A stretch of 64,000 bases of DNA from Pseudorhodoferax sp032153935 (GCF_964253035.1 NZ_CAXUQL020000001.1:6572001-6636000), one strand, 5' to 3'; positions 13,117 to 23,703 are shown, counted from the stretch's first letter. A program made the numbers and translations. The notes: generated by a model from the sequence alone, not told the origin.

Positions 13117-13220
13117 GGGGCGTTGACAGCGCAGCTTTCATGCCACGTGCTCACACCACGGCACGATGCTTGCTGAATAATTGTTCGACACCACCCACCA
13201 CAGCCCGATCTTCGAGCGAC

Positions 13221-13522
<302 letters not shown>

Positions 13523-13523
<1 letters not shown>

Positions 13524-13828
13524 TGACGCCGGGCGAACTGCTGGTCGACGCGGGCGACCATGAACTCAATCCCGGGCGCCGCACGCTGACCGTGCTGGTC
13601 AAGAACAGTGCCGACCGGCCGATCCAGGTCGGCTCGCATTACCACTTCGCCGAAACCAACGGCGCACTCGACTTCGACCGCGATGCGGCACGCGGCATGC
13701 GGCTCAACATCGCGTCCGGCACCGCCGTGCGCTTCGAGCCCGGCCAGCAGCGCACCGTGGAGCTGGTGGACTTCGCCGGCGACCGCACCGTGTACGGCTT
13801 TCGCGGCCTGATCCAAGGAAAACTCTGA
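13523..13828 (+). CDS. ureB: Urease subunit beta
   Basis: The 101-residue product is a standard-length urease beta subunit (MTPGELLVDAGDHELNPGR, VGSHYHFAETN, FEPGQQRTVELVDFAGDR, VYGFRGLIQG). It forms the outer part of the UreABC trimer. The start overlaps the ureA stop by one base and the stop lies one base before the ureC start, so the three structural genes are co-translated. Nothing is missing compared with the family. Confidence 0.97.
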
Positions 13829-13829
13829 C

Positions 13830-15548
<1,719 letters not shown>

Positions 15549-15639
15549 CACGGCCGACCCGCCGCGGGTCTAGGATGGGGGCCGATGGCCGCCGCACGCT
15601 GCGGCGGCCCCGCTCCCACGCACACCTTCTTCGCCAATC

Positions 15640-16248
15640 ATGCTCACCACCAGCAAACTCATGCCCCAGGGCGCCGGCCTCGCGCCCGTGCTGCTCAAGC
15701 GCGCCGCCACCGTCGAACTGGACTGGGACGTGCGCCAGAAGAGCCGCTTCGACGCCACCGACTCGCAGGGCCGCCAGCTCGGCGTGTTTCTGCCGCGCGG
15801 CACGGCCGTGCGTGGCGGCGACGTGCTGGTGGCCGAGGACGGCTCGCTGATCCGCGTGCTGGCCGCACCGCAGGACGTGCTCAGGATCACGCACTGCTCG
15901 GCCCACGGCACGCCCTTCGACCTCATCCGCGCGGCCTACCACCTGGGCAACCGCCACGTGCCGATCGAACTCAAGCCCGACCACCTCAAGATCGAGCCCG
16001 ACCATGTGCTGGCCGACATGCTGCGCGCCATGCACCTGATCGTGACGCCCGTGGCAGAGGCCTTCGAGCCCGAGGGCGGCGCCTACAGCGCGCAGGGTCA
16101 TGGGCATGACCACGACCACCATGACCATGACGACCATGGCCACGCGCACCACGACCACGACCACGCGCATGGGCACGGACATGCCCATGCGCACCAGCAC
16201 GGCCACGCCCATCACCACGATGGTCAGGACCAGCAGCAGCAACAGTAA
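15640..16248 (+). CDS. ureE: Urease accessory protein UreE, nickel chaperone with long His tail
   Basis: The 202-residue product has the UreE N-terminal beta domain and a C-terminal metal-binding domain (LRITHCSAHGTPFDLIRAAYHLGNRHVPIE). The tail from residue 154 to 193 is a His/Asp/Gly/Ala stretch containing 22 His, ending in a run of Gln. UreE delivers nickel to the UreD/F/G-urease complex; His-rich tails in this family bind extra nickel and may serve as storage. The tail is longer than in many UreE proteins. It is the first of the accessory genes and is separated from ureF by an unrelated gene. Confidence 0.95.
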   Translation: MLTTSKLMPQGAGLAPVLLKRAATVELDWDVRQKSRFDATDSQGRQLGVFLPRGTAVRGGDVLVAEDGSLIRVLAAPQDVLRITHCSAHGTPFDLIRAAYHLGNRHVPIELKPDHLKIEPDHVLADMLRAMHLIVTPVAEAFEPEGGAYSAQGHGHDHDHHDHDDHGHAHHDHDHAHGHGHAHAHQHGHAHHHDGQDQQQQQ

Positions 16249-16313
16249 CAGGCACACGCCCGACGCCGACCCTTGCCAGAATCCGTCCATCCCATTGCAG
16301 AGCGAGGCTCCCC

Positions 16314-17144
16314 ATGCGCCAACTCTCCCCGACCGGCCAGCAGGCCATCGACGACATCGCCCGGCGGCACGGCATCAGCGCGGATGCCGCAATGAGCATG
16401 CTGGACGCCGTGGTCCGCGGCAACGGCGGCATGGCCCAGTTCAGCCATCCGGAGTTCGGTGGCTCGGGGCAGTGGATGCGCGGCGGCATGACCATGGTGT
16501 CGGACATGTTCAACAACCAGCTCAGGTCGCGCGTCGACGCGCTGTGCTTCGAGCTGGCCAACCTTGTCGCCAGCCAGCCGGATCTGCTGCGCAGCGGCAG
16601 CTTCCAGTCCCAGAGCCAGAACGGGCAGGAGCAGTTCAGCGGCAGCGGCACCAGCCACACCGGCGGCGGCAACAGTGCCAGCCTGTTCGTGCCACCGCCG
16701 CCCGACTGGTGGGGCCCCACGCTGCGCTGGCCTGACAGCACGGGTTCGCAGAACGGCATTCGCTATGCCAACTTTGCGCAGGCGCGGCGCCTGGCCATCG
16801 AAGCCAACGGCGTGGTCACGATCTACGACACGCTGGACCACCAGATCGGCGGCTTCTCGCAGCAGCAGTCCTACGGTGGTTCACTGAGCTTCAACAGCCA
16901 GTACGGCCTGATCGACGTGGCCAGCCTGCCGGTCGTCTCGGTCAATGGCATGGAGCCCGTGGCCGCGCCGCCGTACCAGCCCACGCCCGCGCCCTACCAG
17001 GCGCCTGCCGCAGCGGCACAGGGGAGCGGCAACGCGCAGGACATCTTCGCCACCATCGAGCGCCTGGCGGAACTGCGCGCCAAGGGCGTGCTGGACGAGG
17101 CCGAATTCCAGGCCAAGAAAACCGAACTGCTGGGCCGACTCTGA
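16314..17144 (+). CDS. SHOCT-domain protein of unknown function inside the urease cluster
   Basis: A 276-residue protein with no signal peptide or membrane segment. Residues 1-100 are mixed helical (QQAIDDIARRHGISADAAM, then GGMAQFSHPEFGGSGQWMRGG). Residues about 100-130 are Ser/Gly/Gln-rich, followed by PPPPDWWGP and a region with ANFAQARRLAIEANGVVTIYDTLDH. A Pro/Ala linker (about 220-245) leads to a C-terminal SHOCT helix pair (IERLAELRAKGVLDEAEFQAKK). SHOCT is a short module found at protein ends and thought to mediate assembly. It sits between ureE and ureF on the same strand, 65 bases after ureE and about 26 before ureF. It is not a known urease accessory protein; any link to urease is inferred from position. 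Confidence 0.8.
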   Translation: MRQLSPTGQQAIDDIARRHGISADAAMSMLDAVVRGNGGMAQFSHPEFGGSGQWMRGGMTMVSDMFNNQLRSRVDALCFELANLVASQPDLLRSGSFQSQSQNGQEQFSGSGTSHTGGGNSASLFVPPPPDWWGPTLRWPDSTGSQNGIRYANFAQARRLAIEANGVVTIYDTLDHQIGGFSQQQSYGGSLSFNSQYGLIDVASLPVVSVNGMEPVAAPPYQPTPAPYQAPAAAAQGSGNAQDIFATIERLAELRAKGVLDEAEFQAKKTELLGRL

Positions 17145-17170
17145 ACACGCTGAGCATCTCTTCCCCCACC

Positions 17171-17824
17171 TTGCTGGGGCTGATCTGGCTGGCCTCGCCT
17201 GCACTTCCAGTGGGCGGTTTCAGCTACTCCGAAGCGCTGGAAGCGGCCATCGATGCCCAGCTCGCCAATGGCGAGCAACAGGCCGGCGACTGGCTGCTGG
17301 CGCAACTGCAGCTGAGCCAGGCGCGCAGCGACCTGGCCGTGGTGGCCGAGGCCGTCGCGGCCTGGCAGGCGGGCGACCACGACCGCGTGCAGGCGCTGGA
17401 CGCCTGGCTGCGCTGCACACGCGAATCCGCCGAATTCGTGCTGCAGACCGAGCAGATGGGTCGCTCGATGCTGGAGTGGCTCAAGCTGCAGCACGGCGAC
17501 GCCGTGGGCGCGTTTGCCGGGCTCACGCCCTGCTACCCCATTGCCTTCGCCTTCGCCGCGGCGCGCGCCGGCGCGCAGCCGCGCGAGGCCTGCCTGGCCT
17601 TCGCCTTCGGCTGGGCCGAGAACATGGTCGCCGCCGCCGTCAAGGCCGTGCCACTGGGCCAGAGCGCCGGCCAGCGCATGCTGCAGCGGCTGGCGCAGGC
17701 GATTCCGGCGGCCGTCGAGCAGGCACTGGCCACGCCCGACGATGCGCGCCAGGCCTTCTCGCCCATGCTGGCCATCCTGTCTGCGCAGCACGAAACCCAA
17801 TACTCCCGACTGTTCCGTTCCTGA
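17171..17824 (+). CDS. ureF: Urease accessory protein UreF
   Basis: The 217-residue product is UreF (LLGLIWLASPALPVGGFSYSEALE at the N-terminus, SRSMLEWLK, FGWAENMVAAAVKAVPLGQ toward the C-terminus). UreF bridges UreD and UreG in the nickel-insertion complex. There is no ATG or GTG in frame upstream of the conserved start; I use the TTG at 17171, but CTG codons at 17141 or 17150 are also possible, and no good Shine-Dalgarno is visible for any. Translation may depend on coupling to the preceding SHOCT gene, which ends at 17144. The ureG gene follows after 13 bases. Confidence 0.93.
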   Translation: MLGLIWLASPALPVGGFSYSEALEAAIDAQLANGEQQAGDWLLAQLQLSQARSDLAVVAEAVAAWQAGDHDRVQALDAWLRCTRESAEFVLQTEQMGRSMLEWLKLQHGDAVGAFAGLTPCYPIAFAFAAARAGAQPREACLAFAFGWAENMVAAAVKAVPLGQSAGQRMLQRLAQAIPAAVEQALATPDDARQAFSPMLAILSAQHETQYSRLFRS

Positions 17825-17837
17825 GAAGCCCTTGACC

Positions 17838-18500
17838 ATGACCGCCCTGCACCACATCGCCCACCGCACCAAGAAACTGCCCCCGCTGCGCGTGGGCATC
17901 GGCGGCCCGGTCGGCTCGGGCAAGACCACGCTGCTGGAGATGCTCTGCAAGCAGATGCGCGCGCAGTACGACCTGGTCGCCATCACCAACGACATCTACA
18001 CCAAGGAAGACCAGCGCCTCTTGACCGTCAGCGGCGCGCTGCCGGCCGAGCGCATCATGGGCGTGGAGACGGGCGGTTGCCCGCACACGGCGATCCGCGA
18101 GGACGCCTCCATCAACCTCGAAGCCATCGACCGCATGCTGGAGGACTTCCCCGATGCCGACGTGGTGTTCGTGGAAAGCGGTGGCGACAACCTGGCCGCC
18201 ACCTTCAGCCCCGAGCTGTCGGACCTCACGATCTACGTGATCGACGTGGCGGCCGGCGAGAAGATCCCGCGCAAGGGCGGCCCTGGCATCACCAAGAGCG
18301 ACCTGTTCGTGATCAACAAGACCGACCTGGCGCCGCACGTGGGTGCCGACCTGGCAGTGATGGAGGCCGACACGCGCCGCATGCGCACCAACGCGCGCGG
18401 CGAACTCAAGCCCTTCGTGATGACCAACCTGAAGACCAACGACGGGCTGGCCGAGGTGGTGCGCTTCATCGAGCAGCGCGGGATGCTGCAGACCGCCTGA
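17838..18500 (+). CDS. ureG: Urease accessory GTPase UreG
   Basis: The 220-residue SIMIBI-class GTPase has a P-loop GGPVGSGKTTLLE near residue 25, the nickel-binding Cys-Pro-His motif in VETGGCPHTAIREDAS, the FVESGGDNL switch, and NKTDLAP for guanine specificity. UreG uses GTP hydrolysis to drive nickel transfer into apo-urease. The start is the ATG at 17838, which gives the family's usual N-terminus (MTALHHIAHRTKKLPPLRVG); the open frame extends further upstream into ureF, but that part is not coding. It is the last gene of the urease cluster, 17 bases before the tRNA-Ser gene. Confidence 0.97.
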   Translation: MTALHHIAHRTKKLPPLRVGIGGPVGSGKTTLLEMLCKQMRAQYDLVAITNDIYTKEDQRLLTVSGALPAERIMGVETGGCPHTAIREDASINLEAIDRMLEDFPDADVVFVESGGDNLAATFSPELSDLTIYVIDVAAGEKIPRKGGPGITKSDLFVINKTDLAPHVGADLAVMEADTRRMRTNARGELKPFVMTNLKTNDGLAEVVRFIEQRGMLQTA

Positions 18501-18517
18501 GTAGAATCCGCGGCCTC

Positions 18518-18605
18518 GGAAGCTTGGCAGAGTGGTCGATTGCACCGGTCTTGAAAACCGGCGATGGGAAACCATCCGTGAGTTCGAATCTCACAGCTTC
18601 CGCCA
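18518..18605 (+). tRNA. tRNA-Ser (anticodon UGA)
   Basis: An 88-base type II tRNA with acceptor stem GGAAGCT (18518-18524) pairing with AGCTTCC (18595-18601), discriminator G at 18602 and an encoded CCA at 18603-18605. The anticodon arm is CCGGT / CTTGAAA / ACCGG with anticodon TGA at 18552-18554, which reads UCA serine codons. A long variable arm (CGATGGGAAACCATC region) and the T arm GTGAGTTCGAATCTCAC confirm a serine tRNA. It lies between ureG and the lytic transglycosylase gene on the same strand. Confidence 0.96.
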
Positions 18606-18621
18606 GACCCGATTCGCGCCC

Positions 18622-19929
18622 ATGCCCCAGACGCACCGCCACCGCACCCTCGCACCGCTGTTGGCGGCCCTGGTCATGACGGGGTGCGCGACAGCGCCGA
18701 CGCCCCAACCCACGACGCCCCCTGCCTCCACCACGCCGGCTGCACCACCGTCGGCGTCCGCGCCAGCAGGAGCCGCGGTGCCCGCCCCCGCCGCAGCGGT
18801 GCCGCTGAGCCAGGACTTCGCCCAATGGGTCGAACGCTTCCGCGCCGAAGCGCGCGCGGGCGGAATCACGGAGGCCACGCTGCACGCGGCCTTCGACGGT
18901 GTCCGCCACCTGGACCAGGTGGTCGCGCTCGACCGCTCGCAGCCCGAGTTCACGCGCGCCGTCTGGGACTACCTGGACACCGCGGTCTCGCCCACGCGCG
19001 TGGCGCGTGGCCAGGACAAGCTGCTCGAGGTGCGGGCCTATGCCGATGCTGCCGCGGCACGCTACGGCGTGCCAGCCGAGATCGTCGTCGCCATCTGGGG
19101 CATGGAGAGCAACTACGGCAGCAACTACGGCGACACGCCCACCATCGATGCACTGGCCACGCTCGGGTTCGAGGGCCGGCGCGCGGCGTGGGCACGCGGC
19201 CAGTTGATGGCGGCGCTGCGCATCCTGCAGAACGGCGACATCCCGCGCGAACGCATGCTGGGCTCCTGGGCGGGGGCCATGGGCCAGACCCAGTTCCTGC
19301 CTTCGAACTTCCTGGCCTACGCGGTGGATGCGGACGGCGACGGACGGCGCGACATCTGGGGCAGCATGGCCGACGTGACGGCTTCCACCGCGCATTTCCT
19401 GGCGCGCGAAGGCTGGCAGCGCGGCCAGCCCTGGGGGCTGGAAGTACATTTGCCGGAGGGTTTCGACCTGGGCCGCGCCGACGACGCGCTGCGCCAGTCC
19501 AGTGCGCAATGGGCTGGCGAAGGCGTCCGCGCCGTGGACGGCACGACCCTGCCCGACCTGCCCGACGCGAGCCTGTTGTTGCCGGCTGGCGCGCGCGGAC
19601 CGGTGTTCCTCGTCGGACCGAACTTCCGCGCCATCCTGCGCTACAACAACGCGACCAGCTATGCCCTCGGTGTGGGCCTGCTGGCGCAGCGCATCGCGGG
19701 CGGTCCTGCGATCCAGGCGGCCTGGCCCCGTGATCTCAGGCCGCTCTCGCGCAACGCGCTTCAGACACTGCAGCAGGCGCTGCAGTCCAAGGGCTTCGAC
19801 CCCGGCAGCATCGACGGTGTGCTGGGGCCCGCTACGCGTGGCGCCATCCGGCGCTGGCAACGCAGCGCGGGCATGGCAGCCGACGGCTTCCCGACGCAGG
19901 AACTGCTGGACCGACTGCAGCAGCGCTGA
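18622..19929 (+). CDS. Lytic murein transglycosylase B family lipoprotein
   Basis: A 435-residue protein with a signal peptide ending in VMTGC (a tolerable lipobox), then an Ala/Pro/Thr linker (about 25-70). The MltB-type catalytic domain contains the catalytic Glu in AIWGMESNYGSNYGDT and the typical GAMGQTQFLPSNFLAYAVD. A C-terminal peptidoglycan-binding repeat ends the protein (LQQALQSKGFDPGSIDGVLGPATRGAIRRWQ). It should cleave glycan strands to 1,6-anhydro products at the cell envelope. The start at 18622 is chosen because it opens the signal peptide; the frame continues upstream into the tRNA, which is not coding. Confidence 0.93.
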   Translation: MPQTHRHRTLAPLLAALVMTGCATAPTPQPTTPPASTTPAAPPSASAPAGAAVPAPAAAVPLSQDFAQWVERFRAEARAGGITEATLHAAFDGVRHLDQVVALDRSQPEFTRAVWDYLDTAVSPTRVARGQDKLLEVRAYADAAAARYGVPAEIVVAIWGMESNYGSNYGDTPTIDALATLGFEGRRAAWARGQLMAALRILQNGDIPRERMLGSWAGAMGQTQFLPSNFLAYAVDADGDGRRDIWGSMADVTASTAHFLAREGWQRGQPWGLEVHLPEGFDLGRADDALRQSSAQWAGEGVRAVDGTTLPDLPDASLLLPAGARGPVFLVGPNFRAILRYNNATSYALGVGLLAQRIAGGPAIQAAWPRDLRPLSRNALQTLQQALQSKGFDPGSIDGVLGPATRGAIRRWQRSAGMAADGFPTQELLDRLQQR

Positions 19930-20043
19930 ACAGCGCCCTGCGCCTACGCGCACGCGGGAAAAATACAAACGCGCGGCAGCGGCGCGGGGGCATACCATGC
20001 TGCAGATGCACAATTCCAACGCGCGGCCTGGCCGCAGACCGCC

Positions 20044-20856
20044 ATGTTGATCCGCATCGGCTATGACATTGCGCTCCGCGTCAATGCACCCACCGCGCTG
20101 ATCTATCTGCTTCAACTGCATCCTTCGCGCGCAGGCGACTTGCTGGCACCAGAGGACATCACGCTGAGCCCGCCACTGGCCACGGACTTCTACCTCGATG
20201 GTTTTGGCAACCAGTGCGCGCGCGTGCGCGTCGACGCAGGCACGGGCGAGGTGCGGCTGCGCAACCAGGCTGTCGTGCAGGACAGCGGGCTACCCGACCC
20301 GGTGCACTGGGGTGCCTGGGAGCACGCCGTTGGCGACTTGCCTGTGGACAGCCTGCAGTTCCTGCTGCCCAGCCGCTACTGCGACTTCGACGGCGAACTG
20401 CTGGCCTTTGCCTGGAGCCGCTTCTCTGGCGTACAGCCCGGTTGGGGCCGTGTGCAGGCCATTTGCGACTACGTGCACCAGCACCTGCGCTTCGACTACG
20501 GCTGCGCGCGGCCGACGCGGACCGCCCTGCAGGCATGGCATGAGCGCGTGGGCGTGTGCCGCGACTTCGCCCACCTGGCTGTCGCCTTGTGCCGGAGCAT
20601 GAACATTCCGGCACGCTACGCCACCGGTTACCTGGGCGACATCGGCATCCCGCCCGTGCCCTATCCCATGGACTTCAGCGCCTGGTTCGAGGTCTACCTG
20701 GGCGGACAGTGGCACACCTTCGACGCCCGCCACAACACGCCGCGGATCGGGCGCGTGCTGCTGGCGCGCGGACGTGACGCTGCCGACGTGCCCATCACCA
20801 TGGTGTTCGGCGAGCACCAGTTGGCCCGGTTCGAGGTGGTCACGGAACTGGCGTAA
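20044..20856 (+). CDS. Transglutaminase-like cysteine peptidase-fold protein
   Basis: A 270-residue cytoplasmic protein of the bacterial transglutaminase-like group (COG1305 type). The N-terminal beta region (about 1-90) precedes the core with the nucleophile Cys in ERVGVCRDFAHLAVALCRSMNIPARYATGYL. The usual His of the triad (HAW) is replaced by Ser (MDFSAWFEVYLGGQWHTF), while the Asp is kept in FDARHN. It may therefore be catalytically unusual or use a nearby His. It ends in the convergent 3' end of the aspartoacylase-like gene, with 17 bases shared. No partner gene points to a substrate. Confidence 0.82.
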   Translation: MLIRIGYDIALRVNAPTALIYLLQLHPSRAGDLLAPEDITLSPPLATDFYLDGFGNQCARVRVDAGTGEVRLRNQAVVQDSGLPDPVHWGAWEHAVGDLPVDSLQFLLPSRYCDFDGELLAFAWSRFSGVQPGWGRVQAICDYVHQHLRFDYGCARPTRTALQAWHERVGVCRDFAHLAVALCRSMNIPARYATGYLGDIGIPPVPYPMDFSAWFEVYLGGQWHTFDARHNTPRIGRVLLARGRDAADVPITMVFGEHQLARFEVVTELA

Positions 20857-21802
20857 GACCAGGGTCGTCCAGGCGCCGTTCGCTGTCGACGGCCAGATAG
20901 AACCACTCGCTCCCAGGTGTGGCCTGCGGATTCGGAAACACGATGACGCCATCGCACGGCGCTTCGACCGGGCGCCCATCGGCGCGCACGCCGATGGACT
21001 GGCCACGCTGCACCGGGTCGAAGCTGGCCCAGTCGCGCAGCAGGCGGTCGCCTTCGGCGTGGCGATCGACCACATCGACCAAGCGCAGCAGCCGCGGCGC
21101 CCTGGGCGGCCGCGGCGGGGCGCCTGCCATGTCCAGCAGGGCCAGGCTGGCCAGGATCGCGCGGTAGGCCACCTCGGGGGCCTGCGGATCGCGGTGCTGG
21201 CCGCATTCCAGCGTCACCGCGTAGCCGCCCTGGCTGCGCATGTACTCATTGGTGCCCCAACCGAAAGCCATGGCGCGCGCGTCCGTGGACCGACCGAGCC
21301 GGGCGAGCCGCGCGGCATACACGTCCAGCCATGACTCGACGACGCACTCCATGCCCAGATGCAGCGCCAACCGGCCCTCCTCCCGTGCCCGGCTGAAAGG
21401 TTCCAACGGCCCGCTGTTGTCGCGCGGTCCGATCATGGCGAACGGTGCCCCGGCTGTGTGGAAGGAGTGCAGATCCAGCAACACGTCGTGGCGTGCGAGC
21501 AGGGGGCACAACAGGTTGGTGATGCGTGCCTCGAAATCCGGCGGCTGTGGATCGGGCTGGAAAGAGCGGTTCAGGTTGCGCTCGCCCTCGCGGTGCTGGC
21601 GCTGGCGGGCCAGCGGGTTGGCAACCGGCACCAGGGTCAGCTCGCCGCGCCGCAGCGCCAGCCGGCCGGATTCGAGCTCGGCACGCACGCGCTCGATGGC
21701 GGCGGTTCCACAGGTCTCGTCGCCGTGCACCCCTCCCAGCACGACCAGCCGCGCGCCAGGCCGGGGGGAGGCGAAGGCATGCGAGCGCAGGGTCTCGTCC
21801 AT
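20840..21802 (-). CDS. Succinylglutamate desuccinylase/aspartoacylase family zinc amidohydrolase
   Basis: A 320-residue M14-like metalloenzyme. Zinc ligands are visible as His and Glu in GGVHGDETCG and His in LLDLHSFH; an Arg-Asn pair in RNLNRSFQ and a possible catalytic Glu in YAVTLECGQH complete the site. A C-terminal beta-rich domain (from about 235) follows. Family members remove an acyl group from N-acyl amino acids or act as carboxypeptidases; the substrate is not determined here. It converges with the transglutaminase-like gene and lies just downstream of a small exported-protein gene on the same strand (6-base gap). Confidence 0.83.
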   Translation of the reverse strand: MDETLRSHAFASPRPGARLVVLGGVHGDETCGTAAIERVRAELESGRLALRRGELTLVPVANPLARQRQHREGERNLNRSFQPDPQPPDFEARITNLLCPLLARHDVLLDLHSFHTAGAPFAMIGPRDNSGPLEPFSRAREEGRLALHLGMECVVESWLDVYAARLARLGRSTDARAMAFGWGTNEYMRSQGGYAVTLECGQHRDPQAPEVAYRAILASLALLDMAGAPPRPPRAPRLLRLVDVVDRHAEGDRLLRDWASFDPVQRGQSIGVRADGRPVEAPCDGVIVFPNPQATPGSEWFYLAVDSERRLDDPGLTPVP

Positions 21803-21808
21803 GCGCGT

Positions 21809-22189
21809 TCAGTTCTTCGTCGCCGGAGCCGCCGTCGCCGGCCGGCGCGACTGGTCCAGCATCAGCGCGCGCTGGCCGGTGTTGCGCGGCGCGCTGGCTC
21901 CGCGCTCCGGATGCTCCGCCATCAGTTCCCGGCTCTGGCGTTCCGCGCGCGGGCCGACCAGTGCACCGTTACCCGGTGGCCGCGCCGTGTCCAGGCTTCC
22001 CGCACTGCCCGGCACACCAGGCCCGACACCGCCCAGGCCCACGCCGCCAGTACCGCCATTGGCCGAGTTGCTGCTGCCACCGCCTGCCGCAGCCGCCTGG
22101 GCAGCTGTCGACTGGGCGCCGGCGGGCAATGCCATCGCCGCCATCCACAGGGCCAGGCACCCACCGAGTTGAACAGTCCATGTCCGCAT
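21809..22189 (-). CDS. Small exported low-complexity protein, function unknown
   Basis: A 126-residue product with a classical signal peptide (MRTWTVQLGGCLALWMAAMALPAGAQ). The mature part is Gly/Ser/Ala-rich (ANGGTGGVGLGGVGPGVPGS) and then charged (RAERQSRELMAEHPERG), without a recognised domain. The start at 22189 is supported by AGGAG six bases upstream; the open frame continues upstream but has no signal-peptide context. It ends six bases before the aspartoacylase-like gene. I do not recognise it. Confidence 0.65.
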   Translation of the reverse strand: MRTWTVQLGGCLALWMAAMALPAGAQSTAAQAAAAGGGSSNSANGGTGGVGLGGVGPGVPGSAGSLDTARPPGNGALVGPRAERQSRELMAEHPERGASAPRNTGQRALMLDQSRRPATAAPATKN

Positions 22190-22321
22190 GTCTCGCTCCT
22201 GCTGCTGTTGTAAAGACGCAGTATCGAGGCCGGTCTGCGGGCCGGTGCTGCGCGCTGCCACAAATGGAACACCGCCGACAGCGAGCGCGACCGACCGGCT
22301 GACAAATGTACTTGCCAGCAA

Positions 22322-22347
22322 CAAAAAACCCCGCACGTGGCGGGGTT
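22322..22347 (-). terminator. Rho-independent terminator after the desaturase gene
   Basis: On the minus strand, AACCCCGC (from 22347) and GCGGGGTT form an eight-base-pair GC-rich stem around a five-base loop, followed by a run of T (22328-22323). It lies 18 bases past the stop of the desaturase gene and should end that transcript. Confidence 0.85.
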
Positions 22348-22365
22348 CCTGGGAGCGGGCAGCCG

Positions 22366-23580
22366 TCACACGTGGGCAGAACGCAGGCGGACGGAGAAGT
22401 CCTGCAGCGCCTGGATGCCACTGCTCTCGGCGCGGTGGCACCAGGCTTGCAGGTTGGCGGTCAGCTGCTCGCGCGTCAGCGAGGTCGACAGCCACATCTG
22501 GCGCAGTTCCTCGCGCATGGTGACCATCTTGTCGAGCACCGGGTGCGCAGCCCGCGCCTCGGCGATCTTGGGCTGGACCGAGGCCGGCACACGCTCGTCG
22601 TCGCGGTGCAGCCAGCGGCGGGCGGCCACCAGCACCGAAGCGTCGGCCTGCTTGGCCTTGAGCGCGGCGATCTCGTCCTGGCAGGTACGCTTGAGCTCAC
22701 GCGCATAGCCGGCCATGACTTCGTAGCGGTGGGCGATCAGGGCCTCGAGCGTCTTCTCGTCGGCAACCGGCTTGATCTGGCCCAGTTGCAGACGCGGCGG
22801 CGTCTTCTTGACCTTGGCCAGACCCACACGCTGCATCAGGCTGATGTACATCCAGCCCACATCGAACTCGTAGGGCTTGACCGAGAACTTGGCCGAAGTC
22901 GGGTAGGTGTGGTGGTTGTTGTGCAACTCCTCACCGCCGATGATGATGCCCCAGGGCGAGATGTTGGTGCTCGCGTCCGGTGCCTCGAAATTGCGGTAGC
23001 CCCAATAGTGGCCGATGCCGTTGACGACACCGGCGGCCCAGAACGGGATCCAGACCATCTGGACGGCCCAGACGACCAGGCCCGCCGCACCGAACAACGC
23101 CAGGTTCAGGACCAGCATGAGGCCCACACCCTGCCAGCTGTAACGCGAGTACAGGTTGCGCTCGATCCAGTCGTTGGGGCAACCCAGGCTGAACTTGTTG
23201 ATGGTTTCCTGGTTGTTGGTTTCCGCGCGGTACAGCTCGGCCCCCTTCCAGAACACGGTCTCGATGCCGTGGGCATGGGGGCTGTGCGGGTCGTCGGCGG
23301 TTTCGCACTTGGCGTGGTGCTTGCGGTGCACGGCCACCCATTCCTTGGTGACCTGGCCCGTGGCCAGCCAAAGCCAGAAACGGAAGAAGTGCGCAGGCAG
23401 CCAATGCAGATCCATTGCACGGTGCGCCTGGTGGCGGTGCAGATAGATCGTCACGCTGGCGATCGTGATATGCGTTGTGAACAGTGCATACAAAACGATC
23501 TGCCACCAGGAAAAGCCCAGCAGGCCATTGGCGAGCCAGTCCACGGTAGCGTTCAGCACGGCCCAATCGGGTAGCAACAT
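22366..23580 (-). CDS. Membrane fatty acid desaturase
   Basis: A 404-residue acyl-lipid or acyl-CoA desaturase. The three di-iron histidine boxes are all present: HRHQAH (LHRHQAHRA), HRKHH (AVHRKHHAKCE) and HNNHH (EELHNNHHTYP). Four hydrophobic segments surround them. After the third box comes a helical C-terminal region of about 150 residues rich in charged residues. It should introduce a double bond into membrane fatty acids and so tune fluidity. The start is the ATG at 23580 (MLLPDWAVLN), which opens directly into the family's first region; the frame extends 14 residues upstream from a second ATG at 23622. Confidence 0.92.
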   Translation of the reverse strand: MLLPDWAVLNATVDWLANGLLGFSWWQIVLYALFTTHITIASVTIYLHRHQAHRAMDLHWLPAHFFRFWLWLATGQVTKEWVAVHRKHHAKCETADDPHSPHAHGIETVFWKGAELYRAETNNQETINKFSLGCPNDWIERNLYSRYSWQGVGLMLVLNLALFGAAGLVVWAVQMVWIPFWAAGVVNGIGHYWGYRNFEAPDASTNISPWGIIIGGEELHNNHHTYPTSAKFSVKPYEFDVGWMYISLMQRVGLAKVKKTPPRLQLGQIKPVADEKTLEALIAHRYEVMAGYARELKRTCQDEIAALKAKQADASVLVAARRWLHRDDERVPASVQPKIAEARAAHPVLDKMVTMREELRQMWLSTSLTREQLTANLQAWCHRAESSGIQALQDFSVRLRSAHV

Positions 23581-23703
23581 ATAGGTATCAGCCCCTTCTC
23601 CGTTTCCCGCAGGCGCGCACATAGCACAGATGGCGCAGCCGCAAAAACCCGGTATTGTAGGACGCTGACCCGTTTCGGCCTATGGTGCCGAAACAACCTT
23701 TTC

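Noticed and set aside
13129..13145. Sigma54-like GG-N10-GC element (TGGCAT-N5-CTGCG) on the minus strand before the NCS1-kinase gene
   Set aside because: Spacing fits, but transcription would start about three bases before the GTG start, leaving no leader; it could only be right if translation starts further downstream.
13123..13180. TTGACA with a downstream AT-rich stretch as a ureA promoter
   Set aside because: No acceptable -10 hexamer lies 16-18 bases from the TTGACA; a promoter must be here, but I cannot place it.
16095..16230. Short repeated CAC/GAC/CAT units that could be a tandem repeat locus or CRISPR-like array
   Set aside because: They encode the His/Asp tail of UreE in frame; no regular repeat and spacer pattern exists.
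18532..18621. Upstream extension of the lytic transglycosylase frame
   Set aside because: It would read through the tRNA-Ser gene; the signal peptide starts at 18622.
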